DNA of 64,000 bases from Prostheceraeus crozeri. Its lineage: Eukaryota > Platyhelminthes > Polycladida > Euryleptidae. Below the pieces are notes generated by a model. It ran no database searches. It saw only the letters and a program-made list of their open reading frames with translations, and was not told the DNA's origin. Below are positions 24,277 through 35,900 of the stretch, one piece after another. The DNA lies in contig CAJQUW010005236.1 of the NCBI GenBank assembly GCA_907163375.1, positions 1 through 64,000 on the forward strand. Direction: 5' to 3'. The number at the start of each line of letters is the position of its first letter. Within the stretch, counting starts at the first letter, position 1. The translations under genes were made by a program, and so were the position numbers.

Positions 24277-26488
24277 CAGGCCTGTGATTACTCCTCAAAT
24301 TCCTCAAATTTGTTTATTACTCCTCAAAAATTCCTCAAATATAGCTTAACTATGAGAAATTCCTCAAATACGACACACTATAGACTAAATGTCGGATGAT
24401 GTATTGTTTTTTGGCGATGATACGTAAACTTCCAAACAAGAAGCTAAGATAGAATCCTGTAACATGTACCCTACTTCCATGCTAGTAATCATGAATCACT
24501 CATGATTTATTTCTTTTCTTTTTCTTCTCTCATGATTTATAACTTAATGATTTTTCTCTCACACACTTGGTAGATTTTAGATAGCGTAATCCCGCTGTGC
24601 TAGCTAGATCTGATATTTTGATTAGAAACAGACCTGTCCTTTTATCATCTGAATGGGCAGACTGTTCAATAGAATCTTTTCAATATAAAGGTGACAAACA
24701 TAATTTTGAAAAGAGCGACTTTCTCACCAATTCATTCCACATGAGGAGAGGAGAGCCGTTGCTTGTCCATCTAGTAAGTATTTTTAAATTTCTAGACATT
24801 TTAGGATATAATGATTTTCTTTTAGCCATGTTATATATTTAGCATATCAAAAATGAACCAGTCGTTAGCTTGTTTTTTTAATTTTGTTACCTTGAAGCAC
24901 TTTGTTACGTTGAATGTCGTTTTCATTTCTGCAAGCTACAGGGCTGCAGATGTTCCGGTTCGTCTGGAAGTTGTCCAAAGTTATTGTCTGTCGAACTCAC
25001 TCATTAAATGCTTTCACGTATTTAATTAGTGAAATACTGCGATCAACCTGCAGAAATTGTATATTTGAACACTGTCAGCAATTTTTTACTTCTAACTTCA
25101 TAATATTGCTTAGAATTCCAACAATAAAATGCTTGTTCAATTATTTTCATTAATTACCTTGACCTTTGTCACAACCTTCTTTATATGTTTCTGCGACTAT
25201 ATGGCTGCTAAATGCATGTCTGTACTTCTTAAAGAACTTAAGGATATCGATCTTCCATATCCATTATATGATAACATATAGGTAGCCCAGCCCACTTGGA
25301 TTTCAGTGCTCTTATCAACTGAAGCGTTTGTTTCACTCACTCTCTTCCATTTTATTTCCGCTGAACATGAACACATCCGACGGGGTAAAGCGGATGGTCC
25401 CTAAATTTAGTGTCTACATGCCTCCTGGTCACTAGCGTGCGGGGGTTGGAAGCGTATGAAGCTCTGCTATCTCATGAGTCTTTTTGCAGCTACATTTTCC
25501 AGGATCTACCGACCGACATTTATCCTGGATGAATTATTCACGTATAGATCGTTTTCATAATTTGCTGAACACAGGTTGGTGTGAAATTTGTGCACACATT
25601 GCTTATCGCTGTATGTGAACTTAGATTAATTAAGACATTGAACCACATAGTACTGGGTTGGTAGATTTTCAACCTGGGTCTGCTGCAAGATGTGGATGTC
25701 AATATCTCTTCGCAACTTCAAAGAATGTGATAATCTTTTACTTTTTGCCTGTATGAGACCAACAACTCAACTGGCAAGCCTGTTCCCGACACTTGTTTTG
25801 TGTTGTATGAGAGAATTCATGTTCATTTGAATGTAGATCGGAGCGATATGATCAAACGCTAACAAGTAAACAAAACCCACCAAAACTTAAGTAGCATAAA
25901 GTAAAATTAATAAATTAGTGTGTAATGTGGCGTATCCTTCATGATAAATTACTGACTATTTTTAAGTCACAAGCATTCCGTCAACGATTTTAAGCTTTCT
26001 ATACTTATGGTTACTCTCCTCCCAAATTTGTCTAAAGTCCATAAAAATTAATCGTTGCAAAGCTCCAGATGCATGTGGTTGAGGATATATCCTACATTCA
26101 AAAAATTACAGTATACAAATCTGACAAGCATAATTGAATTGGAGAATATAGCGTGAAGCAGAGCGATATCAGCAGCTTGATCTGACATCCTCTGTTCGAC
26201 ACATTCTAAGCAGATAATACTTGAGGCAACAAATTAATTTCGTAACAACGCGGGAAGTGATTATGACCAAGTCAGTATTCCTTTGCAATATACACAACTT
26301 CAAAAAGTGGGGTGTGGTCAACCCTTGGGTTACCTTCTTCGTTGTGACTTTCATGATATGAAATTTGGCCCAAAATCCGTGATAAAAATTTGTAGTTTTT
26401 CTTGCAATTATCATATTTGGCTCCGTTTCCATTCCTCAAATTTTTCACAAAAAATCCTCAATTTTTTCATAGGCTAATCACAGGCCTG
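24277..26488. mobile_element. Non-autonomous DNA transposon nested in the LINE
   Basis: The terminus CAGGCCTGTGATTA (24277-24290) is matched by the reverse complement of the right end, 26475-26488. The 6-bp TATGTG flanks both ends (24271-24276 and 26489-26494). Removing the element plus one TATGTG restores the LINE reading frame through the RT, which fixes the insertion boundaries. Subterminal TCCTCAAA units recur at both ends (about 24291-24370 and 26434-26465). No transposase was found. CAG-initial ends suggest a hAT-like element, although a 6-bp duplication is shorter than the usual 8. It carries copy B of the exon-like repeat at 24555-24915. Confidence 0.85.
24555..24915 (+). repeat. Exon-like repeat, copy B, inside the nested transposon
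   Basis: Homologous in inverted orientation to 1792-2150. A frame open from 24585 to 24773 encodes RPVLLSSEWADCSIES, then a polar stretch, then FHMRRGEPLLVHL, and stops at CTA|GTAAGT (24771-24779), a consensus 5' splice site. It is preceded by a pyrimidine-rich TTTTTCTCTCACACACTTGG then TAG (acceptor-like). The RRGEP-hydrophobic pattern after a histidine-containing segment resembles the N-terminal domain of transglutaminases (..H.T..F...(V/L)RRGQPF..), but this is a weak, by-eye likeness. It may be a captured exon or simply part of a repeat. Confidence 0.5.
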
Positions 26489-27290
26489 TATGTGGATATG
26501 CAGCTATCTATCCAAACGTAAGCAACGTGTATATGCCAATGGTAGTTTCTCTAAGTGAAATGATGTGACTAGCGGCGTGCCCCAAGGCAGCTTCATGGGC
26601 CCATTATTATTTTGCTTAGTAATGGATTCCTTACAACCTGTCTGTAACAATTCCATCTTCGTACAATATGCAGACGACTTGACCATACTGCATTTCATAC
26701 GGCATCAAAATGAAGACAATCTTCAAAGTGAAATGCGCAATGTTCTGTGTTGGATTGATAATTGCTGCCTTAGTGTGAACGCTCAAAAGTGTAAATCAGT
26801 GGATATTATTACAAAAAACAATATTCATATTGACCCTGTTTTGCTTTCGGACAATTCTCCGATGGTTCAAACATCTACAGTAAACATTCTTGGCTGTTGT
26901 TTTTCATCAGATCTGAAGTGGAATTCTAATATCCTCAATTTGTTGAGGAAGGCCTCAAAGCGTATTTATATTTTACTTCATTTGAAACGTTCTGGTTTTC
27001 CAGCTGAGACCATTTTCAGTATTTACTGCGCTTTAATTAGACCTGTGCTTCTGTATGTTTATCCAGCATGGTGTAACATCCCGGACTATCTGAAGCGTTA
27101 ACTGTTTAGTGTTGAGAAAAGGGCCTTGCGCATCATTGGTGAAGAGCTTAGTGACCATCTTTCTCTCTTCACCATGGGAGACAATATCTGCCTGAAGCTG
27201 TTTAAAAATGTGGAGTCTCAACGTAACCATCCTCTTCAATGTTTTTTTGATGAAAAAATGTGGAAAAAACAAGAAGTTTATCTTTGTTGA
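26489..27290 (+). pseudogene. LINE reverse transcriptase palm, thumb and C-terminus
   Basis: Directly after the nested transposon the frame reads ICSYLSKRKQRVYANG, a stop (TGA, about 26557), then TSGVPQGSFMGPLLF (RT motif B region) and QYADDLTIL (26664-26690; the YADD box holds two of the three catalytic Asp residues). It goes on through LGCCFSSDLKWNSNI, RKASKRIYILLHLKRSG and ALIRPVLLYVYPAWCN. A TAA follows at 27099-27101, then EKRALRIIGEE in the same frame. This is the usual order for CR1/L2/Jockey-like elements. The catalytic core is intact, but the element is disrupted elsewhere. Confidence 0.85.
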
Positions 27291-27429
27291 GGAGACCAAA
27301 AACTAAGACAAGGCGATTTTTGCATTCGTTTATAAAGTATTGCCCTTCATAATTTTCTCGTGTCTTATATTAACCTATTTGTACATTAACCTTTTTGTTT
27401 TGTAATGTGTTCACCGCGTTTCGTGAAAC

Positions 27430-27465
27430 AATAAAGAGAATCTTATCTTATATATCTTATCTTAA
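27430..27465 (+). repeat. LINE 3' tail, (ATCTT)n-like
   Basis: AATAAAGAGA is followed by repeated ATCTT/ATCTTAT units up to 27464. Short tandem tails at the 3' end are typical of non-LTR retrotransposons and mark the element's 3' boundary. Confidence 0.65.
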
Positions 27466-28375
27466 CAATTTATAACCAGGTTACATGGTAATCGAAGATG
27501 CCACTAAACGATTCATTTATCTTCCACTTGTTGTTATTGGAATAGTGCGTTTCTTCCATGGAAAAATGTAGGATAATAGCTGCGCCTATGACATAGCGAT
27601 CAAAAATTATGCACTTGCAACTGCCAAATCCTCCTTATAATTGTTTCCATCAGTGTGATTTTTTTCTTGTCAAATAAGATACTGCACATAGTACGATGAA
27701 TTGCAGTCCTGTGCCATGGACTGATAATTTTTCTTCTAAAAAATATCAGTAGCAACATTGATAGTGGAAAGGTAGGACAGGAAGCTTCAGGTGCGGCTCT
27801 TAAAAATTGTGACAGCAAGTCTATCCCGGATCCTGTATGTCTGAGGCAGCCACTGTCATTTGGCCATTGCAGTTCATAGAGGCACGAAGAAGTAGACGAT
27901 GTCTGGGGCAGTTAAGTCACCGACCGAATAGATGCGCTGTTATTGGTTTGTAAGCGAACAGATGCATTTCATGATTCCATACAGGAGAAGTAATGTACAT
28001 CGATAACGAAGACATCAATTCGAGAACCTTTTCGGAGAGCACCATGGAGCAAGTGTTCAATAGCCCGCAGAACAAAATTACGTGTTCATGCAACGCTTTC
28101 TTGCCCATATGACTATATTCATCCGAAACTCGGCCCATGAACAAAGTGGTAGTAGCACCTCGCCTGAACGAATTCATTGTTAGCGTCGCGTTACAAACAA
28201 CGGGCTACATTAGCGCAAGCAACTACCGTAATGAAGAAATAATATATGTTCCTTGTCATTAGACGGAAGCACATTTGGCGACACGCCTCTCTACCATGTT
28301 TCCGACTTCCAATTTACCCATTCTCTTTCTTTCGTGCTAAATGTAAAGCAAGAATGCAGACTGTGTCCATTATAA
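27466..28375. other. No gene recognised
   Basis: Non-coding. The ORFs 27600-27818 (-) and 27917-28177 (-) have no recognisable domain. Confidence 0.35.
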
Positions 28376-28445
28376 AAGTCAGGTTTGAACCCAGGTCTCC
28401 TGAACGCATGGCGAACACTATACCACAAAGCCACCAAATCTTCAA
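28376..28445 (-). repeat. tRNA-derived SINE head
   Basis: On the minus strand an A-box-like GGTGGCTTTGTGGTATAGTG (about 28434-28415) is followed at tRNA-like spacing by a consensus B box GGGTTCAAACC (28392-28382). The segment continues into non-tRNA sequence without a closing acceptor stem, so it is called a SINE. Body limits were not determined. Confidence 0.5.
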
Positions 28446-30581
28446 TACTCTACCGCGACCAATAGGCCTCAATTTTCGCTGCTAAACTTCAACCCACTCT
28501 GGGGGCGCCTAAGAGGCTCACCTCGCACTCGATGGATAGGCATGGTCACCGAAGGCCTACAAGTCTGGAGAGTGTCCTTACATCAAGCGGAGCAGCTCGC
28601 TGATGATTGTCTGTTTCAGGAGATAGTAGAGTTGATGAGATAGTCAGATCGAAATGAGGAGGAAATGCTGATTATAAACGCAACTTATCTGATGCAATTG
28701 AAATAGTCAGCATCAGCTCGAAAAGTTTTCATTATTTTTAAAGTGTGAATATGATTTTGAAGATTTTTAGATAATAGATTTGTGGATATTGCTTTCAGTC
28801 GAAATATGTCATATTCCAGTTTAACTGCTTCTAAGCGATCAACCTAAATTAGTCGGTTGAAAAAATTGTAATCTGAATCCAAGCAGAAGCTCAATCTGAC
28901 ACGCCTGCATTGTACATAGACCGGTGAAGCGAAAAATCTATTGATCAACGGAATTATCATGTTTCATTAAATTGTAATTTAAATTGAATTTAGATGTTTG
29001 AGGAATCTGCAGATGAAAACATTTTCAATTTTTCTGAAATTCAAAACTGCTTGATATCCTGAGTATCGTATTGTGATTATGTAGAACCTGTCCTATCTCG
29101 GCATCTCGATCTATCGGAAGAGGAGGTCGAGTCCCCCGAGTATGTCAACGGAATGCTGTGACAATAATACCGAGAACTGGATTCTATCTGAACGCAAATT
29201 CGAACTATAAACGTAAACAGATCAAAAATACAAATACTACGTCTTTCAGGCAAGGTTGGGCCAAAACTTCGGTCAAAACCCACGCCCAAGTTTCAATAAA
29301 TATATTGAATCAAGCAAACGAAGTACATTATTTGCATTTTGTGCTGACATAAAGATTCTTCTGCAGGCCAAAATTTTTCATGTTAGTGTGGTATTAGTGG
29401 GAAACGATTTTTTATTACAACAACTGTTTAACGCTATAAGGTTTTCCTTTAATTTAGCCAAGTGATCCTCTGACTAAAGTGATCTACTAAAGATTTTTTA
29501 TTTAATGATGATTGAATTACTCATAACAAAGCAATTGTTTTCATTTTATCATTAGGAAACATTAGTAGACTTAATAAATAGTATAGCTGCGTAGTGGTTA
29601 AACATTTTAGAATTCGAAATTGGAATGGATTTATGTTTAGATAAATGTTGGCTGTTGCATACAATATAGGGTGCGAAGATATAAAATATATGAAGTATAA
29701 AAAATTCAACATGCTTAAGTGCAATAAAATGCATATAAGTTTACAGAAAATACAATATGTACGAACTTTCAATACAGTGTGCTGTCAAGCCTATAATGAA
29801 ATAGCTAGTAAACGCAAGCATTTCTTATTTGAAATATTCTGTGAATTGAGTGGAATTTCGATCAAAAAAATCAGAGCTTCATGCTCTCATCATTTAGTTC
29901 CAAGATTCAAATCAAAACATCAATTTTCATAACTTGATTTGTATAAATGCAGCATTTATAGAAAACCCAAGTTTTGCATCACTTGCCCAAGGTCCAACCT
30001 TGCTTCAGGCACTCCCGACTGTCAGACCACGTGAAATGAAGCATTTTCTTACACATCGCACTTGTTACCAAAACAAGATTACTTTGAAACCTCATCATTA
30101 ATTCGTCGCTGTTAAACTTCTTGATCACATTAAAGTCAATTTCAGTGCATTTAAGGGCGAATTGAGAAACTAAATAGAGATTGATTTGATAATCTGGAAG
30201 GCGGAGACTATGTCTGTGATTCAAATAAATGTCAAATCAATCATATTTGTTCGTTTAAACTCTTCGTTTGACTTCCGAAAACAATCCTGAGTTGACAAAG
30301 CGTGAGCTTGTGTCTGAGAAATGTTGATCTGTCAAAAAATAGTCTCAGCTTATATTTGAACCGATTCTTTCTCTGCGGTGCACCTTCTATTTATCAAATG
30401 CGAAGCAAACATAAATGAATCTGCTATTGAGAAGCGCAGGCATTGCACCAACTACATCTTAGTGTGTGGCATAGTTGATTTGAACCGTTCTCTTTGATTT
30501 ATGAAAGACTTGATCCCAGCAGTCGAAGTTTTCCGCTAATAATTGAATTTCATGGCCATCCGGGCATTCGACCGATACAGT
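28446..30581. other. No gene recognised
   Basis: About 2.1 kb without a supported exon or element. The ORFs here (for example 29645-29932 + and 29979-30224 -) are domainless. Confidence 0.35.
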
Positions 30582-30693
30582 CATAGAAATTGATAACAAT
30601 CAAAGCTCTAGAATGGAAGTAAAGCTTCATGCGATGCCATAGAAATTGATAGCAATAAAACCTCTAGAATGGAAGTAAAGCTTCATGCAATAC
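30582..30693. repeat. Two-copy 56-bp tandem duplication
   Basis: Unit 1 (30582-30637) and unit 2 (30638-30693) both start CATAGAAATTGATA and share CTCTAGAATGGAAGTAAAGC then TTCATGC, with only a few substitutions. It is a simple recent tandem duplication. Confidence 0.85.
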
Positions 30694-30833
30694 ACAATAG
30701 TGGCCCAAAAATCGTACGCTAGATTTTCATTGATGATTCATCCCCCAACTTAGTTCCCCCGGATGTACCGAGACCTTGAGTCAATTTCCATTCTAGTCAA
30801 CTTCAGATAAACAATCTATTTCGGTGGATGCAA

Positions 30834-30900
30834 ATGCCTTGTGGTGGAGTGTTCACCTTGCGTACGAGAGATCTAGGTTCTAGTCTAAGACTGCATTTCT
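30834..30900 (+). repeat. Possible tRNA-derived SINE head
   Basis: A-box-like TTGTGGTGGAGTG (about 30838-30850) and a degenerate B box AGGTTCTAGTCTA (about 30875-30887) at tRNA-like spacing. No second copy was identified, so it is weaker than the other SINE calls. Confidence 0.35.
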
Positions 30901-31537
30901 GGCTAAACTATCAGCACGAAGGAATTAGAGCGAGATCAATGGAATTCGGTCACATGGAATAGAGGCGCGCCACCCAATGCAGCGCTTAACAAAACTCGAG
31001 CAGCTAGCGTAAAAAGTAGTATATTAATCCGGTAAAACTGCGATTTTGCTTCCGTCATTTGGTAATGTATGTAAAGCGTTTATTTTTGTCAATGAATGAA
31101 AATCGTCACCAGATTCCCATAATTGAAGTATGCAATAAGACGGTTCTCCAATTTTTTCCATTCAAGTTTGTTGAAAGAAAATAAATTATACTTTTACATG
31201 TTGTCCTACTTCTTACTGTAGGTAGTGCTTACAGCTTGCGCAAGATTGCACTCCTCAGAGGCAATTGTCGATTTGAGTAAGGCGGTCATTTCTTACAAAT
31301 GCATATTATACACTATGTATATGAAAAGTGAAATGTTTCTAAGAATACGATTAAAGAAATCCGGCTGAATCGAAAACAGTAATAAATTTTGTGGCGAATT
31401 AAAGCACTTCCTAATTGACTGCTAGATTGTTTGAACTTGATGTTTTGCAACATTAATGTTCATCGAATATCTATGTTGTTCATAGAGATTTTGATTTTGA
31501 ATGTAATTGATACCAGACCTTGATTGATCGTTTAAGT

Positions 31538-32667
31538 CAGTGTTTCTTAAGGTGGGCCCTGTGGCCCAAAAGTGGGCCCCAGGCTTTTGGAAGTGTACTG
31601 GGTGAGTGACGGAAAAATGAAAGCCAGTATTTGAAAAGAACGACGATAATTTTTCTTGTTTGTGCTTAACGAATTAGTTTTATAGATCTTTTTATTGCAT
31701 ATATCTAATATTACTTTTATAGATATAAATAGTATTATAATCATTTCGGTTTACGAATTGCTTAAGAAATTAAGGTGACTATGGTGACTGGAAGTTATCG
31801 ATCGTAGACCAGTCAGATATTGGTTATATCTACGCAAGCTTGTCGCTGTTTGAGTTCATATCATATTCTCTGCGCAAGTCTCGATGGCACTTCGGACAAA
31901 CGTCAATGTGTGAGACGCCTTAAAGAGGAATTTTTGCATCTTGGATTCCAATCATCCGACGATGGAAAGCCTGAATGCATTGAATGTGGAACAACCCTAA
32001 TGAACGGTTCAATGAAATCTTCGAAGTTATCAAAGCATCAAAATGACAAACATCCATTATCGGTTGGAAAAGATATGACCTACTTTCAACGTCTAGCGAA
32101 GAAACACACGGATAATGCGCCTATGAAACTGTTCGATTTTACTCGAAAAATGCATCAAAATCAAGGGAGTCATTGATAAGACAATACACGCTGTTTTCGT
32201 CTTGGACAGTTCAAGTTTCATGTTTGTGATTTAGTGAAATTATCATAGAGATTTAATTGCTAATCAGGAATACACACTTATCTTTTCTAAGTTCGATTTT
32301 TTCAAGTTTTAGGTTACGCAAGTGGTAGACTTTAGGGTAACTTGTATGTAAAAGATCAAGAAGTACAAATAGATTTCACGATATATAGACCGACGAGTGT
32401 AAGTATATCATTTTTAGGGTTTGTCATTGAAAATGAGAAGGCAAAAGAAAACTTACATATAAAGGTAACGAAAGACGTTTATTGTACAAATATAATATTT
32501 CCATCAAATAGTGTTTTACAAGTATTTAAACTATGAGCATATTGAGGACAATCATTCAAATTTGATATTCACAACCTGTAAAAACAAGCTTGATTTTTAA
32601 AAAATGGGCCCCAATTTTTCACTAAGGAAAAACTGGGCCTCAGCACGTCAAGCGTTGAGAAACACTG
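31538..32667 (+). mobile_element. hAT transposon, 1130 bp, internally deleted
   Basis: The left end CAGTGTTTCTTAA and the right end (reverse complement CAGTGTTTCTCAA) match at 12 of 13 bases. A perfect 8-bp duplication GTTTAAGT flanks it (31530-31537 and 32668-32675), the hAT signature. GTGGGCCC-like motifs lie just inside each end. The interior keeps a BED-type zinc finger remnant (about 31880-32170) but none of the catalytic hAT core, so it is an internally deleted, non-autonomous derivative. The perfect duplication suggests a fairly recent insertion. Confidence 0.9.
31820..32176 (+). pseudogene. BED zinc finger remnant of a hAT transposase (ZBED-like)
   Basis: The 118-codon frame has KRQCVRRLKEEFLHLGF near residues 27-43, then a BED-type finger CIEC...KLSKHQNDKHP (C-x2-C-x16-H-x4-H), then a segment with YFQRLAKKH. 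This order (basic ..EEFL..GF, C2H2-like BED finger, then YF..L) matches the N-terminal DNA-binding part of hAT transposases related to ZBED5/FAM200-type proteins. The normal role is binding the element's own termini. The frame stops at 32176 and the catalytic domain that should follow is deleted. The first 25 or so codons look non-homologous, so the true start may be further in or in an upstream exon. Confidence 0.75.
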
Positions 32668-32768
32668 GTTTAAGTGATACCTTCATATTAGCGACGTGCG
32701 GTCATGTCTTCAGGACATGCTTTTAATTAACTGCTTCATTACGATTATCTACTTTTGATTGCTACTAG

Positions 32769-32983
32769 ATGGTCTCCGTGGCACATTGGTCAAGTGCTTG
32801 GCCTGCCGATCTTTCATTTCAGTGGTCGAACTCCGAAAGTGTCATAGGAAGTCGGCAGGAAAGGCATCCATGCTTCAGTAAAAAAGTCTCAGCAATGTTC
32901 AAGCACCAGTATGTGGTGGGGAGTGGCAACGTTGAGCCATCATTTTTTATTACTTTTTTCGCTAGCAATGATGCTCAGTGAAG
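32769..32983 (+). repeat. SINE family S1, copy 1
   Basis: A tRNA-related head GGTCTCCGTGGCACATTGG (A box) with a B-box-like GGTCGAACTCC (about 32823-32833), then a body with GTGTCATAGGAAGTCGGCAG and AAAGGCAT, and a tail with GTGGGGAGTGGC. The same blocks in the same order occur on the minus strand at 38466-38690 and 42841-42990, which establishes a dispersed SINE family. Ends are approximate. Confidence 0.7.
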
Positions 32984-35900
32984 CCTGTAGCATAATCGTA
33001 GCCAGTGAGATATTTTGAGTTGAAGAGAATACCCGTCTTAATCTAGAGCTATAAAGTGCATCTTAATATCGAGGTTGTATGAACTTTGATTGGAGCTGTT
33101 TGGAAATTTGCCAACCTGTGTCTCATAAAAATATGTTTGGTGAGTAATAATTAATTTCTTGAGCTACTGGTTCTGTGTTTGTTAAATCTGAAGAAAATAA
33201 AAAGGGCAGATGACATACTTTTCAACCGCCGTAAAGGTGTTTAGTTGACAAGTTTCCTATCTACATGTACATTGTACATCAAATATCTCAGTCGCACGCA
33301 ACAAAACCACAAGCATTAGAAATCCGATCTTCACAATGCGTCACCGTTCAGTTTATTTGTGAGCGGTATTGTATCTCACAAATGTCTGCTTTTACGTTTC
33401 CGTTGATCGAAATTCAGACATATTCATTACATTAGTGAAGTATAATGTCACTCGAAGTCGATGTTTAAATTATCGACGTCAGAGTTTTTTTATCTAACAA
33501 CGAAATACAAATTTTGTTGCTGAGAGGCCTTTTCTACAATCCTCTATCAACATTTCATGTTGACATAGACTTTTAGCTTAATACACCTCATTAGTTTCCA
33601 TCATGAACAAAAGGATTTAAAGATGGCAACACAGAAGCTAATTTGATGGACAAATAAAAAAGTCAATACTGAAGTAGAATTGTACTCTAAAACTACCGTA
33701 GAGATAATAGCTTGATAAGGCAAAACGCCAGTTACTTCTTAAATACATTTTACCCTAGAATGAATAATTTTGAAACAAATCCTACGTCTTGCAGCGTGTT
33801 GATCGTCTCGTCATGATAAATATTGTCTACAGCACTGAAACCCGGCGAATCAAGCTAGCAAGAGCTAATCGTAGGCGAAATGCTATTCCTGATTTCAACT
33901 TAACTAAGTCGAATCACACATGATCTTCTTATTGCTTTAATTAATCATATTGATAGTTGCAGGAAAAGTATAGTATTAGCAGATGACTCTAACCTAAACT
34001 GTATTAAGAATGATAGTTTTTGCTGCTGAATTATGAATGATCTACTTCCAATTTTTTCACCCTCTTGTGCTGCGCTAGGGGATAATGTTGGAGATATCAT
34101 CTCTATTTATGAGTGTGATTCGACTGATCTGATGGAATCTTGTCTCATCAGTTTGTATGAAATCCTATTATGAATATTCTTCGCGAGAGCTTTGTCTCTG
34201 AGTTTTTTTATCATGACTGCCGATCATTTAATTTCGCGTAATTTGTCTTTTGCCTGTATCAGACAATCACCAAACATATGTAAGTGAAACGTCTGTCAAT
34301 GTATTGCTTCTCTGAGAATTATCTCCAGTGGCAGCCTAAATCCATCGAGAAAGAAAGAGAGAGATAGAGTGACTACTTTGTGTTCTAAATGATGACAAAA
34401 TTTCAACCACCAGTGATAACATCAGTTTTCAGAGAGAAAAATAATAAATACATACAATTTTATATAATAGCATTATTATTATATTAGATTATTTTGATTT
34501 CGATAATGTTATTGAAAGTACATAAAAGTTTTCCATCCAGCTGTTGAAAATGTTGCAGATCCTTCCGTCATATTTTAAATTATTAGAATATGGATATTAG
34601 ATATCTCCATTTCATTGATAATATAATAGTCATTCCGATTTAATTTAGAAATTTCGAATAGTGTTTGGCTTACTCGAGTACTACTTGATTATTTGATTCG
34701 AGTACGCGAATAACACTGTAGCATAGTATATAGGTAGAGTGTCGCCTCAAAAAAGTATCTGTATACAGTGAAAAATTTTACATCAAAAGATTCAGCTTTT
34801 TGCGGAGATTACGTTCCCGTGGTACAAAAAATTATTTTAGCACTTTTGAAAAAAGTCAAAATTTGCCAATTTATATACTACCGAGATGACTCTCCTATAT
34901 AAGTAGTATGAGACAAGTTGGATACCAAAAGGAATGAATATTTGTTGAAAAGCATCCTTACTAAGTGGAAATCAAGCTGATTATCAAGGGAATTTGATGA
35001 ATTGTATTATAGTGAAAGTCTTCATGAAAAAGTCTCGATATTATTCGTGCTTTCTTGGCTGAAATTTCAAGTTTTTCATTCAATTTTCACCGGTATGATT
35101 TTATGATTCACTAAATTCATGTTTCATTTATTGAATGTGAATAGTAAGGCGACCCATTTGCTTCTTTCAAAGTTAATTGGAATCATTGTCTTTGATTATG
35201 TGATTTTGCTGTGCCAGTGACAGGTTGCCTGTGATATGATCACGCTTAAGAAAATACTCTTGAGGTTGAGCATGAAAGTAACAGGAACCCATCGAATTTC
35301 TCATTAAACAAACATTAAATCTCCAAGGCTGTCATGAGAATCTGTGTAATATAGCATCATTCCTTCTGCATTACTATCATGATCACTCAATTCCGTTGTG
35401 ATTTTTGCATGTCGCACATTTGGTGACAATACCACTTGTATCTGTCGTGAGTTCATTTAATAAAATCGGATAATACACATTGGGGATTTATCAAATGGGG
35501 AGTTACCACTCTACCTAATATACCTACTCTATGCACTGTAGGTTAATGTATATCTGTTTGTTAATACTAGAACACATCCAATACTATTCGAGACTTATAT
35601 GGTTATGTGCCTACTATAGACTTTTATTAAATTTCAGTCTCTAATGTAAATGGCATTAAATTTAACTACAAAACGCTATTTCAACACTTAGCTTTTCTAT
35701 ACCATTCATCATGTTTATCTTAATGCACCAATTATCATGCATATAATAAAGGATAGTACCATATAGAGAGAAGGTACCATATTATCTACTTTCAATTTAG
35801 TATATTACATCCAATCGTTATTAGATCTTTTTAGAGCTGATTTAAAAGTGCTCGTACTTATGCAATTTATTGTAGCTTTACAATGCAACTATTGACTCAT

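Larger units (their letters stand above)
22179..27465 (+). mobile_element. APE-type LINE (CR1/L2/Jockey-like), decayed and interrupted
   Basis: A non-LTR retrotransposon in the order endonuclease (22530-23190), linker, reverse transcriptase (from about 23740), RT palm (26571-26680), thumb and C-terminal part to about 27290. The 3' UTR ends in AATAAAGAG and a short (ATCTT)n-like tail at 27430-27464. A 2.2-kb DNA transposon (24277-26488) splits the RT. Many frameshifts and stops show it is dead. Clade assignment is by general motif style only. The 5' boundary and target duplication were not found; the first 110 or so codons of the opening frame lack a recognised domain. Confidence 0.85.
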
